From positions 62,001 to 126,000 of the forward strand of contig NZ_CP127294.1 in NCBI RefSeq assembly GCF_030285625.1: DNA of 64,000 nucleotides, given 5' to 3'. The translations under genes and the position numbers were made by a program. Below the pieces are notes generated by a model. The model searched no databases and was not told where the DNA came from. It saw only the letters and a program-made list of their open reading frames with translations. Below, in pieces: positions 1-8,220 of the stretch. Each line of letters starts with the position of its first letter. Position 1 is the first letter of the stretch. Source of the DNA: Amycolatopsis sp. 2-15 (lineage in GTDB: Bacteria; Actinomycetota; Actinomycetes; Mycobacteriales; Pseudonocardiaceae).

Positions 1-242
1 CCCTGCTTCTGCCCGATGTGGTCGATCGGCGAGTCGATCAACGAGTCGACGCCGGCCCGCGCACTCGCGGGCATGCCGTTGTACAGGTCCACGACGTTCT
101 GGTGCAGCTGCGTCACGTCCTGCTCGACCGTCGACGGCGCCGGCTCGGCCGCGAACGCCGGCACGGCCGTGGCCACCGTGAGCGCGCACAGCGTGCCCGC
201 CGCGGCCAGAGTTCTGCTGAGCGTGCGTGGAAGTTTTGGCAC
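1..242 (-). CDS. Secreted zinc metallopeptidase-like protein, N-terminal part (runs off window)
   Basis: Only the first 80 codons are present; the gene continues beyond position 1. A GTG start at 240-242 follows an AGGAGGGG ribosome site. The product opens with a Sec-type signal peptide (basic start, Ala/Leu/Val core, cleavage near AFA-AE). The mature start reads APSTVEQDVTQL, almost the same as APSTVDQDVTQL in the metallopeptidase at 6921-8051. I infer a paralogue of that neutral zinc peptidase, but the catalytic region is outside the window, so the enzyme call rests on N-terminal similarity only. Confidence 0.6.
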   Translation of the reverse strand, partial: MPKLPRTLSRTLAAAGTLCALTVATAVPAFAAEPAPSTVEQDVTQLHQNVVDLYNGMPASARAGVDSLIDSPIDHIGQKQ

Positions 243-478
243 AGGTGTTCCCCTCCTGAGAAAAGACCCGGGATCAAGATCGAAAATCAAGATCACCTTA
301 GGACGGGCTCGGGCCCCGAAACGGACGTCAACCGAAGACCCCCGAGATGGCCTACACCATTCGACGGGTGCACCCAGCCGAAAGTCGTACGAGCGGACCG
401 GTCGTCAACAACGACCGACGAAAGTTCTGGGCCAGGCAGGGGAAAATGGCGCTCCGGCTCAACCTTTTCGCGCGCCGC
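243..478 (-). promoter_or_regulatory. Leader/promoter region of the peptidase fragment
   Basis: This 236-bp stretch has no convincing ORF and should hold the promoter of the minus-strand peptidase. A 9-base direct repeat (GATCTTGAT, twice, 5 bases apart) lies at about 271-294 on the minus strand, just upstream of the ribosome site. Its role is unknown. Confidence 0.3.
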
Positions 479-1273
479 TCAGTGCATTTCGAATGAATGC
501 AGCAACGCCGGAAAGCGCTCGAACGCCTCGCCCAGCCGGGCAGCGAGTTCCTTCAGCAAAGGCAGCCGCGTGGCCACGAACTCCGGCACCGGCAGGTACC
601 CGGAAACCGTCGAACAACTGACGCCCGCGACCACCGAGCCGCCGAACACCGGGCAGCCCAGTGCGGTGATGCCGACGTCGAGCTCGTCGACGACGACCGC
701 GTAGCCGTCCTGGCGGGCCTGGGCCAGTGAATCGCGCAGCGACTCGACGGAGGTGATCGTGGAAGCCGTCCGCGGAGCGAGGGTGGCGGTCGCCAGGAAG
801 GCATCGACCACGGCCGGGCGTTCGTGGGCCAGGATCGCGCGGCCGGAGGCGCTCACGTACGCCGGCACTCGCGCGCCCGGCGTGATCGCGAAGCGCATCA
901 AGCGATCCGTTTGCGCGTGGCAGACGTGGAGGATGTCGGTGCCGGCCAAGGCGGTCAGGGAAACGCTGTCGCCCGTCTCGTCGCGGACGCGTTGCAGCAG
1001 CGGCTGCGCCAGGCTGCTCAGGTTCATCGCGCGTGTGTAGCCCGCCGAGAGCTCCAGCACGCGCGGCGTGAGGACGAACCGCTTGTCCACCTGCGAAAGG
1101 TAACCGAGCTCCACGAGGGTGAGCAGGAAGCGGCGCGCGGCGGCCGGGCTGAGGCCCGTGGCGGCCGCGACCTGGCTCAGGGACATTTCGGGCTGATCGG
1201 GCCCGAACGCCCGCAACACCGTCAATCCCCTGGCCAGCGAGGTGACGAACTGTTCCTTGTCCGCGCTTGACAT
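479..1273 (-). CDS. IclR-family transcriptional regulator
   Basis: A 264-residue protein of normal IclR length. Residues 10-70 form the winged helix-turn-helix (SLARGLTVLRAF followed by LSQVAAATGLSPAAARRFL). The rest is the IclR effector-binding domain, with the typical ITPGARVPAYVSASGRAILA stretch. It resembles PcaR/PobR-type regulators of aromatic or organic acid catabolism. The ATG at 1273 has an AGGAAGGG site upstream. It is divergent from the transporter/ligase/lyase operon starting at 1372, and two palindromes lie in the gap, so it most likely controls that operon and itself in response to the transported acid. Confidence 0.9.
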   Translation of the reverse strand: MSSADKEQFVTSLARGLTVLRAFGPDQPEMSLSQVAAATGLSPAAARRFLLTLVELGYLSQVDKRFVLTPRVLELSAGYTRAMNLSSLAQPLLQRVRDETGDSVSLTALAGTDILHVCHAQTDRLMRFAITPGARVPAYVSASGRAILAHERPAVVDAFLATATLAPRTASTITSVESLRDSLAQARQDGYAVVVDELDVGITALGCPVFGGSVVAGVSCSTVSGYLPVPEFVATRLPLLKELAARLGEAFERFPALLHSFEMH

Positions 1274-1303
1274 CGCCGCGATGCCCTTCCTAATCTCCGT
1301 TTA

Positions 1304-1334
1304 CCGCCTAGCGGAAAAATATTCGCTAGGCGAA
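1304..1334. promoter_or_regulatory. Paired palindromes, probable IclR operators
   Basis: In the 98-bp divergent gap there are two short palindromes: CCGC-CTA-GCGG at 1304-1314 and TTCGC-TAG-GCGAA at 1322-1334. Their cores (CGCCTAGCG and CGCTAGGCG) are exact reverse complements of each other and their centres are 19 bp apart. This is what two dimer sites for the flanking IclR protein would look like. Confidence 0.6.
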
Positions 1335-1371
1335 ACTTTAGCACTGCTTCGGCTCAACGAGGAGGCTCGGC

Positions 1372-2694
1372 GTGCGAACCCATGAACAGTCGGCACACCT
1401 GACCAGACGGGCGACCATCGCCGCGACGTTCGGCACCGTGGTCGAGTGGTACGACTTCTTCCTCTATGGCACGGCTTCCGCGTTGATCTTCCCGAGCCTG
1501 TTCTTCCCGTCGGCCAGCTCGCTCAACGGCTCGCTGCTGTCGTTCGCCACGTTCGCCACCGGGTTCGTCGCCCGGCCGCTCGGCGGGGCGATCTTCGGGC
1601 ACGTCGGCGACCGCATCGGGCGCAAGAACGCGCTGGTCATCACGCTGCTCGCGATGGGTCTGGCGACGCTGGCCGTCGGCCTCCTGCCCACCTACGGGCA
1701 GATCGGCGCGCTGGCCCCGATCCTGCTGGTGGTGCTGCGGATCGTGCAGGGCATCGGCACCGGCGGCGAGTGGGGCGGCGCCGCGCTGCTGACCAAGGAG
1801 AACGGCAGCAGCCGGCCCGGGTTCTGGGGCGGGTTCCTGTCCAGCGCGGTGTTCGCGGGGCTGATCCTCGCTTCGGTCGTCTACGTGGTGATCGGCGCGC
1901 TGGTGAACAACGACCAGCTGCTGTCGTGGGCCTGGCGCATCCCGTTCCTGCTCAGCGTCATCCTCGTCGGCGTAGGCCTGTGGGTACGCAAGGGCCTGCC
2001 GGAAACGCGCGAGTTCGCCCGCATCAAGCAGGCCGGCGAGCAGGAGCGCGCGCCGCTGCTCAAAGCGTTCAAGCAGCCGCGCAACATGCTCGCGATCTTC
2101 CTCATGCGGGTCGGCCAGAACGCCACGTTCAACATCGTCTCCGTCTTCATCCTCACTTACGCGACCAAGCAGCTCGGCCTCGGCAAATCGCAGATCCTGT
2201 GGGCCACGGTCATCGGCGCCGCCGTCGCGTGCGTGCTCTGCCCGGTCTACGGCCACCTCGGCGACCGCTTCGGTTTCGGCCGCGTGATGATCGTCAGCCT
2301 GCTCTTCCAGGCCGTGTTCGCGTTCCCGTTCTTCCTGCTCGTGGACAGCAAGGGGGTCGCGCCGGTGATCATCGCCGTCACGGTCGGGATCGCCGGTGCA
2401 GGCGCGGCGACCGACGCCATCCAGGCCGGTTACTTCGCCGGGCTGTTCAGCACACGCAGCCGCTACAGCGCCATCTCCGTCGGCCGCGAAGGCGGCACCG
2501 TCGTGGGCGGCGGCCTCGCGCCGCTCATCGCCACGGCGTTGCTGGGCTGGCTGCACGGGAGCCCGTGGGCGATCGCCGGCTGGATGGCGCTGACCAGCGT
2601 GATCGGCATCGTCGGAGTGCTGCTGGTACGCCCGCACGACGCGGCCGAAGACGTCGTCACCGAGTCCGGCCGCACCGGTTCGGCCCTGATCTGA
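1372..2694 (+). CDS. MFS transporter, metabolite:H+ symporter (MHS) type
   Basis: A 440-residue, 12-helix permease. The N-terminus TIAATFGTVVEWYDFFLYG and the loop GHVGDRIGRKNALV are signatures of the MHS family, which takes up citrate, tricarballylate, alpha-ketoglutarate, shikimate or betaine with protons. GTG start at 1372 with GGAGG at 1361-1365. It is the first gene of an operon with an acyl-CoA ligase (13 bp downstream) and a citryl-CoA-lyase-like gene, so a di- or tricarboxylic acid is the likely substrate. The exact substrate cannot be read from sequence. Confidence 0.9.
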   Translation: MRTHEQSAHLTRRATIAATFGTVVEWYDFFLYGTASALIFPSLFFPSASSLNGSLLSFATFATGFVARPLGGAIFGHVGDRIGRKNALVITLLAMGLATLAVGLLPTYGQIGALAPILLVVLRIVQGIGTGGEWGGAALLTKENGSSRPGFWGGFLSSAVFAGLILASVVYVVIGALVNNDQLLSWAWRIPFLLSVILVGVGLWVRKGLPETREFARIKQAGEQERAPLLKAFKQPRNMLAIFLMRVGQNATFNIVSVFILTYATKQLGLGKSQILWATVIGAAVACVLCPVYGHLGDRFGFGRVMIVSLLFQAVFAFPFFLLVDSKGVAPVIIAVTVGIAGAGAATDAIQAGYFAGLFSTRSRYSAISVGREGGTVVGGGLAPLIATALLGWLHGSPWAIAGWMALTSVIGIVGVLLVRPHDAAEDVVTESGRTGSALI

Positions 2695-2707
2695 ACGGGA
2701 ACCGCGC

Positions 2708-4228
2708 ATGACAACGGGAAACCTCGTGCTCGACGCCGCAGCCAGCACGGTGGGCACGCTCTTCGAAGACCGCGCCCGGACGCACCCCGGCCGCGTCGCG
2801 CTGCAGTCCGGTGAGCGGCAGGTGACCTACGGCGAGCTGGCCGACCGCAGCCGCCGCATCGCCGCGCTGCTGGCGAGCCGAGGGGTGCGGCGCGGAGACC
2901 GGGTGGCGCTGGTTTCGGAGAACCGCACCGAATACCTGGAGATCACGCTCGCCGTGGCGCTGCTGGGCGCAATCGTCGCGTGCCCCGGCCTCCGGGCGGG
3001 CGCCGACGAGCTCGTGGCCTGCCTTGACCTCGTCGAACCCACGGTGCTGGTGACCTCGCCGCGGGCCGACGAGAAGTTCGCCGCACCACTGGGTTCCCGG
3101 CCGCGGCTGCTGCTCGGTGCGGCCTTCGAAGCGGAACTCGCGGCGACGCCCCCGTGGGCCGAACCGTCGGCGGCGAAGCCGGAAGACGTCCTGATCATCA
3201 TCTACACCAGCGGCACCACGGGTGTGCCGAAGGGCGCGGCCATCAGCCACCGCGCCGAGATCGCGCGCAGCTCCGCCACCCGCGCGGAGTACGGCCTCGC
3301 GGGTGACGACGCGTTCGTCGCCTGGTCGCCCCTGAGCCACATGGGCGCGTTCGACAACTCGGTGAGCACGCTCATCAGCGGCGGCAAGGTCGTGGTCGTC
3401 GACGGTTTCGACGCGGCCGAGCTCGCCCACGTGGTGGCCACCGAACGGCTCGGCTGGCTGCTGCTCATGCCCGGCACCGTCCGGCGCTTCGCAGATGTAT
3501 TGCGGGACAAGCAGATCACGCCCGCCGAGGTGCGCCTGTGCGGGGTGATGCCGGACCTCATCGGGCCGGACGAGATCGCCGAGATCACCGCGCTGCTCGG
3601 CGCGCCGTTCGCGAACACCTTCGGCACCACCGAAACCGGGTGTCCGCCGGCCTCGGGTGACGCGCTCGCCGTCGGGGTCGAGCCGCGGTCACTGTCCAAA
3701 GTGCAGAGCGGCTACTGCGAGATCCGGCTCGTCGACCCGGACGACCACGACGTCGCCGACGGCGAGCCCGGCGAGATCTGCATGCGCGGGCCCACGGTGT
3801 TCAGCGGCTACTGGAACGACCCGGACACCACCGCGCACGACTTCCGCGGCGGCTGGTTCCACCTCGGCGACGTGTTCGTGCGCAACCCCGATGGCACGCT
3901 GGACTTCGTCGACCGCGCGAAGTACCTGATCAAGAGCGGCGGCGAGAACATCTATCCCGCCGAGATCGAGCGCACCCTGCTGCGCCACCCCGAAGTGCTC
4001 GAAGCCGTTGTCGTCCGCCGCGCCGACCCGACGTGGGGTGAGGTACCGGTCGCGTTCGTGGCCCGGTCCGGCGAGACGGCCGTGTCTGCGGAAGAGCTGA
4101 TCGAGCTGTGCGGAGAACGGCTGGCGAAGTACAAACGGCCGCGCGAGATCCGGTTCGTGGCGCCGGAGACGTTGCCGCGCAACGCGTCCGGAAAGGTCGT
4201 CCGCGGCGAGCTCGAGAAGCGAGCCTGA
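2708..4228 (+). CDS. AMP-forming acyl-CoA synthetase (ANL superfamily)
   Basis: A 506-residue class I adenylate-forming enzyme that would activate a carboxylic acid with ATP and CoA. The P-loop-like motif YTSGTTGVPKGA is near residue 165, the FGTTETGCP motif near 305, the hinge region GGWFHLGDVFVRNPDG near 380 and the C-terminal lysine region ending in PRNASGKVVRGEL. It is typical FadD/acid-CoA ligase length. It sits between the MHS transporter and the citryl-CoA-lyase-like gene, suggesting that it makes the CoA thioester that the lyase then cleaves. Confidence 0.9.
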   Translation: MTTGNLVLDAAASTVGTLFEDRARTHPGRVALQSGERQVTYGELADRSRRIAALLASRGVRRGDRVALVSENRTEYLEITLAVALLGAIVACPGLRAGADELVACLDLVEPTVLVTSPRADEKFAAPLGSRPRLLLGAAFEAELAATPPWAEPSAAKPEDVLIIIYTSGTTGVPKGAAISHRAEIARSSATRAEYGLAGDDAFVAWSPLSHMGAFDNSVSTLISGGKVVVVDGFDAAELAHVVATERLGWLLLMPGTVRRFADVLRDKQITPAEVRLCGVMPDLIGPDEIAEITALLGAPFANTFGTTETGCPPASGDALAVGVEPRSLSKVQSGYCEIRLVDPDDHDVADGEPGEICMRGPTVFSGYWNDPDTTAHDFRGGWFHLGDVFVRNPDGTLDFVDRAKYLIKSGGENIYPAEIERTLLRHPEVLEAVVVRRADPTWGEVPVAFVARSGETAVSAEELIELCGERLAKYKRPREIRFVAPETLPRNASGKVVRGELEKRA

Positions 4229-4249
4229 GCGTCGAAGGAAGGAACACGC

Positions 4250-5014
4250 ATGTTGGGTGATTCACCGGAGTTCCGCTCCGACATCAGCTGGAGCACCTCG
4301 AAGAGCATCACGGTGTTCGGCCACGACCTGGTCGACGACCTCGTGGGCAAGGTCAACCTGGGCGACATGGGTTTCCTGGAGCTCACAGGCCGCCTGCCGA
4401 CACCGGGTGAGTCGGGAGTGTTCAACGCGCTCACCGTCAGCCTGGTCGAGCACGGCATGACGCCGAGCGCCATCGCCGCGCGGCTGACGCACTACGGCGC
4501 GCCGGATTCGCTGCAGAGCGCGGTCGCGGCCGGCCTGCTGGGGCTCGGGACCACGTTCGTCGGCTCCATCGAAGGGGCCGCGCGATACGTGCAGGAGGCG
4601 AATCTCGAAGGCGACCTCGCCGCGGAGGCGGGCGCGATCGTCGACCGGTTCGTCGCCGCGAAGACGCTCATCCCCGGCATCGGCCACCCCATCCACAAGC
4701 CGCTCGACCCGCGGGCGGAACGCCTGTTCACGCTGCTCGACGAGGCCGGCCTCACCGGGCCGGAGGTCGCGTTGATCCGGGAAGTCGCGCGCCAGGCGGG
4801 AATCGCGCTGGGCAAGGTGCTCCCGGTCAACGTCACCGGCGCGATCGGCGCCATCGCGTCGGGGCTGGGCATCGACTGGCGCGCCGCGCGGGGCATCGGC
4901 GTGATGGCGCGGGCCGTCGGCCTCGTCGGCCACGTGCTGGAGGAGATCCGCAGGCCGACGGCGCCGGCCATCTGGCGTGAGGTCGACGAAGCCGCGTCCC
5001 GCCACCACCAGTGA
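4250..5014 (+). CDS. Citryl-CoA lyase / citrate synthase-superfamily enzyme
   Basis: A 254-residue protein of the citrate synthase superfamily, in the short form that matches citryl-CoA lyase and the C-terminal domain of ATP-citrate lyase rather than a full citrate synthase of about 400 residues. Visible marks are LPGIGHPIHKPLDPRAERL (about 140-160, containing a conserved active-site His) and GAIGAIASGLGIDWRAARGIGVMARAVGLVGHVLEE at the C-terminus. It would cleave citryl-CoA, or a related 3-hydroxy-3-methylacyl-CoA, to acetyl-CoA and a 2-oxoacid. ATG with GAAGGAA upstream; last gene of the transporter-ligase operon. Confidence 0.8.
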   Translation: MLGDSPEFRSDISWSTSKSITVFGHDLVDDLVGKVNLGDMGFLELTGRLPTPGESGVFNALTVSLVEHGMTPSAIAARLTHYGAPDSLQSAVAAGLLGLGTTFVGSIEGAARYVQEANLEGDLAAEAGAIVDRFVAAKTLIPGIGHPIHKPLDPRAERLFTLLDEAGLTGPEVALIREVARQAGIALGKVLPVNVTGAIGAIASGLGIDWRAARGIGVMARAVGLVGHVLEEIRRPTAPAIWREVDEAASRHHQ

Positions 5015-5052
5015 GCGGTCCGGGGCCGGGCGCGCGCCCGGCCCCGTCGCCC

Positions 5053-5382
5053 TCAGATGTCGATCGGTTCGAGCCGGCCGAGGATCTCGTCGCGGCGGGA
5101 CTCGAACTGCTCCGGCAGCTGGAAGCGCTTACCGAGCGCCTGCGGGGACTCGTCGCAGTCCCAGCCGCCCTCGGCAGGGATCGTGTTCGGCCTCGGCGCG
5201 GCCTGGTGGCGGCACCGGCCGGGCAGCCGGCTCGGCGCGGCGACGCGCCACGACGGCCGCCCGCCGGCACAACCGACGAGGAACGCGAGCGCGGACCAGG
5301 TGGCGATCGAGTTGGTCGTCCAGCCCAGCGGCGTCAGCTGAGTCAGGTACGTGCCGGCGCCCAGCACCACGCCACCGGCCAC
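5053..5382 (-). CDS. Small hypothetical protein with one membrane segment
   Basis: A reading frame of 109 residues from a GTG at 5382 to a stop at 5053, with very strong G/C at third positions, so it is probably coding. It has one hydrophobic stretch near residues 20-38 (around SIATWSALAFLVG) and a charged C-terminus (ESPQALGKRFQLPEQF). I do not recognise the family and see no strong ribosome site. It overlaps the open tail of the VOC frame upstream, so either the VOC frame is shifted or the two once formed one reading frame. Confidence 0.4.
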   Translation of the reverse strand: MAGGVVLGAGTYLTQLTPLGWTTNSIATWSALAFLVGCAGGRPSWRVAAPSRLPGRCRHQAAPRPNTIPAEGGWDCDESPQALGKRFQLPEQFESRRDEILGRLEPIDI

Positions 5383-5770
5383 GGCGACGGCTTTCTGCGG
5401 CGCGTGAGCCTTCCAGGAACTCGAGGCGGTTGCCCACCGCGTCGAACGTGTGGAACCGGCGCCGTCCGGGGATCTCCGCCGGGTCCGCCCACACCACCCG
5501 GTGCCCGGCGGCCGCCACCGCGTCCGCCGTGGCGTCCACGTCGACCACGAACGCCGGGTGCGCCTTGGCCGCGGGCCGGAAGTCCGGTTCGACGCCGACG
5601 TGCAGCTCCCCGTCCGGCCCACCCATGCCGGGCACGCGGAACCAGCACCCGCCGCGCTGGGCGAGCAGTGGCGGTTTCGGCAGCTCGGGCCACCCGAGCA
5701 CCCCGGTGTAGAAGGCGCGCTGCGCGTCCTCCGCCCCGGCCGGGCAGGCCACTTGCACGTGGTGGATCAC
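5129..5770 (-). CDS. VOC/glyoxalase-family protein with an anomalous C-terminal extension
   Basis: From a GTG at 5770, the first 120 or so codons encode a single VOC domain: MIHHVQVACPAG at the start, AFVVDVDATADAVAAAGHRVV in the middle and FDAVGNRLEFLEG at the usual C-terminal end (near 5400). A VOC protein normally stops there, but the frame stays open for about 90 more Arg-rich codons to 5129, overlapping the better-looking frame at 5053-5382. The tail is probably not native; a lost or gained base near 5390-5410 would explain it. The reaction is unknown; metal-dependent dioxygenase, lyase or binding functions are all possible. Confidence 0.5.
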   Translation of the reverse strand: MIHHVQVACPAGAEDAQRAFYTGVLGWPELPKPPLLAQRGGCWFRVPGMGGPDGELHVGVEPDFRPAAKAHPAFVVDVDATADAVAAAGHRVVWADPAEIPGRRRFHTFDAVGNRLEFLEGSRAAESRRRGRWRGAGRRHVPDSADAAGLDDQLDRHLVRARVPRRLCRRAAVVARRRAEPAARPVPPPGRAEAEHDPCRGRLGLRRVPAGAR

Positions 5771-5887
5771 GGCGGCAAGGCTACCCGGCAGCGTCCCGCG
5801 CCGGAGGTGACCGCGCCCGGCGCGGTTCACTCGAACGGGAAGCTGTACAGCCCGCCCACCAGGCCATGATCGCCTTATCTTCTGAGC

Positions 5888-6892
5888 GTGGCCTACCTGC
5901 TCACGTCGATCCCGTTCTTCGCCGGCTTCGCGATCAGCTTCCGCTTCGAGCGGCGGCGGTTGCTGAACGGCGTGCTGTTGCTGGCGGGGCTGCTGTTCCT
6001 CGCGGTCGGGGTGATCTTCGCGTCGCTGGACATCCCCGCGGTGCACGACGTGGTCGACGGCAGCGTGCTGGCGATCGCGTTCTTCCTCGTGATCGCCGTA
6101 CTGCTGCCGGCGTTCCTCGTGCTCAACGGCCTGCAGATGGTGCGCCGCGAGGGTCGTCGGCTGGGGAACCTGCTGTCGCTGCTCGCGGGGCTGGCGATGT
6201 TCGCGTTCGGGCCCGCGTTGCTGGTGCTCGGGAAGAACGCGGTGCCGCGCGCGGTGGAGGTGGTGATCATCAGTGTGTCCATTGTGCTCGGTTACCTCAG
6301 CCTGGCGTTCGCCGCGTTCGTGTTGTGTTCCGTGGGCTACGGGCTGCTGCGGCCGACGAAGGGTGCGGACTTCATCGTGGTGCACGGGTCGCGGCTGATC
6401 CGGGGCGCGGTACCGCCGCTGCTGGCCAGCCGGCTCGACCGGGGGCGGGCGTTGTACGACGCGGGTGTCGCGCAAGGGGCGGCGCCCACGCTCGTCACGT
6501 CCGGCGGCCAGGGTGCCGACGAGACGCAACCGGAAGCCGAGGCGATGGCCGATTACCTGGTGGCCCACGGCATTCCGCGCGAGGAGATCGTGCTGGAGGA
6601 CCGCTCCACGACCACACGCGAGAACCTGCTCTACAGCCGCGAGCTGATGACCGAGCGCAAACCCGGCTACCGCTGCCTGCTCATCACCAACAACTTCCAC
6701 GCCTTCCGCACCGCGATGCTCGCGCGGCGCCTCAAGGTCAACGGCCAGGTCGTCGGCTCCCACACCGCCTGGTACTACGTGCCCAGCGCCACGATCCGTG
6801 AGTTCATCGGCATCCTGCGCGACTACCGGATCCTCAACGGCGTGGTGATCGTGCTCCTCGCGGCGGCGTACCCGGTGTCGCTGGCCTTCTGA
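5888..6892 (+). CDS. YdcF/SanA-type membrane protein (DUF218)
   Basis: A 334-residue protein. Four or five hydrophobic helices occupy about residues 1-150, followed by a cytosolic or extracytosolic DUF218 domain from ADFIVVHGSRLIRG through VTSGGQGADETQPEAEAM, EDRSTTTRENLLYS and LLITNNFHAFRTAMLARR, ending in one more hydrophobic segment. This layout is common for actinobacterial YdcF proteins, a family linked to cell-envelope biogenesis (ElyC, SanA) whose biochemistry is poorly known. GTG start. It stands alone, convergent with the metallopeptidase at 6921. Confidence 0.85.
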   Translation: MAYLLTSIPFFAGFAISFRFERRRLLNGVLLLAGLLFLAVGVIFASLDIPAVHDVVDGSVLAIAFFLVIAVLLPAFLVLNGLQMVRREGRRLGNLLSLLAGLAMFAFGPALLVLGKNAVPRAVEVVIISVSIVLGYLSLAFAAFVLCSVGYGLLRPTKGADFIVVHGSRLIRGAVPPLLASRLDRGRALYDAGVAQGAAPTLVTSGGQGADETQPEAEAMADYLVAHGIPREEIVLEDRSTTTRENLLYSRELMTERKPGYRCLLITNNFHAFRTAMLARRLKVNGQVVGSHTAWYYVPSATIREFIGILRDYRILNGVVIVLLAAAYPVSLAF

Positions 6893-6920
6893 GCCGCGAC
6901 ACCGGGCCGCCGCCGGGGAA

Positions 6921-8051
6921 TCAGCTGCGCGCGAGCGCCGCGGACCCCATGATCACGGGGTACTCGGCCTTGAAGGCGTCGATCATCGTCCCCGACGGGA
7001 CGATCTCGTTCGGGTCGGCCTGGCTCGTGGCCTGGTCCGCACCCCACTGGCCCGCGGCCCGGCGCTGCTCGGGAGTGCCGTGATTGCGGTTGCAGGAGCC
7101 GATGTCGGCGTTGAGGTTACCGACGTGCTGCTGAAGGGTGGCGTTGAAGCCCATGCCCTTGGCGTGCGCGACGAAGTAGCCGGCGTAGGCGTCGGGACCC
7201 ATCTCGCTCGACTCGTCGGCCGGGTTGTTGCCGTTCGCGAAGTTGACCTGGTGGCCGAACTCGTGGCCGACGATCGCTTCCACGGACACGTCCTCGACGC
7301 CGAGCATCCGCATCGTCTCGAGCTCGCCGTCGCCGAGAACCACGCGCCGGCCACCCAGGTACCCGGCGGGCACGGCGTAGGAGTTCAGGGTCAGCAGCGG
7401 GTTGCTGCCGTTCTGGAACACCGGCAGCTCATCCAGCACCTTGTCGGTGAGCACGGCCGCCTGCGCCGCCCGCACCGGTGAGAACCCGATGGCGAACATC
7501 TTGGTCATCTTGGCCCGATCGGCGAGGTCGGTGCCCTTCCAGGGGACGAGCTGGATGTCGGAGCTGTCGATGTCCCAGAAGGCGCGCAGCTTGGTGATGG
7601 TGGCCGCGGCGCGCGCCGTGTACTGGCCGTCGGTCCCGAACGGCTCGGCCGTCTGCTCGGTCTCCACGCCCTCGGCGTACATCTCCACGAGCAGCGAAAG
7701 CGTGTTGAACGCCTGGTCCTCGGTCGGCGTCAGGCCGGCCTCGAGGCCACGCGCGTAGGTGACCAGCGCGCCGTCGGTGCAGCCGGCCGGGTCGCTCGCC
7801 GCGAAGCCCCGCGCGGCCGCGGCGGGTCCGGCCGGCGAGTCGAAGAGCGAGTCGGCGTTGTTCAGCCCCGAGCCGTAGACGATGGCGGCCAGGTCGTCGA
7901 CTTCCTGCGTGAGCTGCGTGACGTCCTGGTCCACGGTCGACGGCGCCTCGTCGGCGCTCGCCGGTGCTGCCGTCGCCAGCGCGAGCAGCGACAACGCACC
8001 GGCAGCCGCGATGGATCTGCCGAAGACTCCGGCCCGTCTGTTCTTCTGCAC
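6921..8051 (-). CDS. Secreted neutral zinc metallopeptidase
   Basis: A 376-residue exported protein. Residues 1-33 are a signal peptide ending APASADE. The zinc-binding motif HEFGH is in VEAIVGHEFGHQVNFANG near residue 265, with ADESSEMGPDAYAGYFVAHAKGMGFN downstream supplying a likely third ligand (Glu or Asp). This matches the neutral zinc metallopeptidase-like family (related to YpfJ). The start of the mature protein closely resembles that of the fragment at 1-242, so two paralogues lie about 7 kb apart on the same strand. The 169-bp gap upstream, including a less GC-rich stretch at 8170-8215, should carry its promoter. Confidence 0.85.
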   Translation of the reverse strand: MQKNRRAGVFGRSIAAAGALSLLALATAAPASADEAPSTVDQDVTQLTQEVDDLAAIVYGSGLNNADSLFDSPAGPAAAARGFAASDPAGCTDGALVTYARGLEAGLTPTEDQAFNTLSLLVEMYAEGVETEQTAEPFGTDGQYTARAAATITKLRAFWDIDSSDIQLVPWKGTDLADRAKMTKMFAIGFSPVRAAQAAVLTDKVLDELPVFQNGSNPLLTLNSYAVPAGYLGGRRVVLGDGELETMRMLGVEDVSVEAIVGHEFGHQVNFANGNNPADESSEMGPDAYAGYFVAHAKGMGFNATLQQHVGNLNADIGSCNRNHGTPEQRRAAGQWGADQATSQADPNEIVPSGTMIDAFKAEYPVIMGSAALARS

Positions 8052-8220
8052 CGTGGTTCCCCTTGTTCTGACAGGTGGTAAAAATTCTTGACCACTCTGA
8101 GTTCGCGGTGGCGCACTCGGTCATTACCAAGGGAGATTCGGGTCACCCGACAACAGGACCGAAAAGGCACTGTTTCCAGAAAAACGGTCCAACAAAACAT
8201 TCCAAAAAGACAGTGACGTC

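Noticed and set aside
270..297. GATCTTGAT direct repeat upstream of the peptidase fragment as an operator
   Set aside because: Only two short copies, no symmetry and no candidate regulator; kept as a note in the leader entry only.
1354..2757. 467-codon minus-strand open frame
   Set aside because: Antisense to the MHS transporter; Asp/Glu/Arg-rich shadow sequence without motifs.
4262..5008. 248-codon minus-strand open frame over the lyase gene
   Set aside because: Exact antisense of the citryl-CoA-lyase-like gene, with typical shadow composition.
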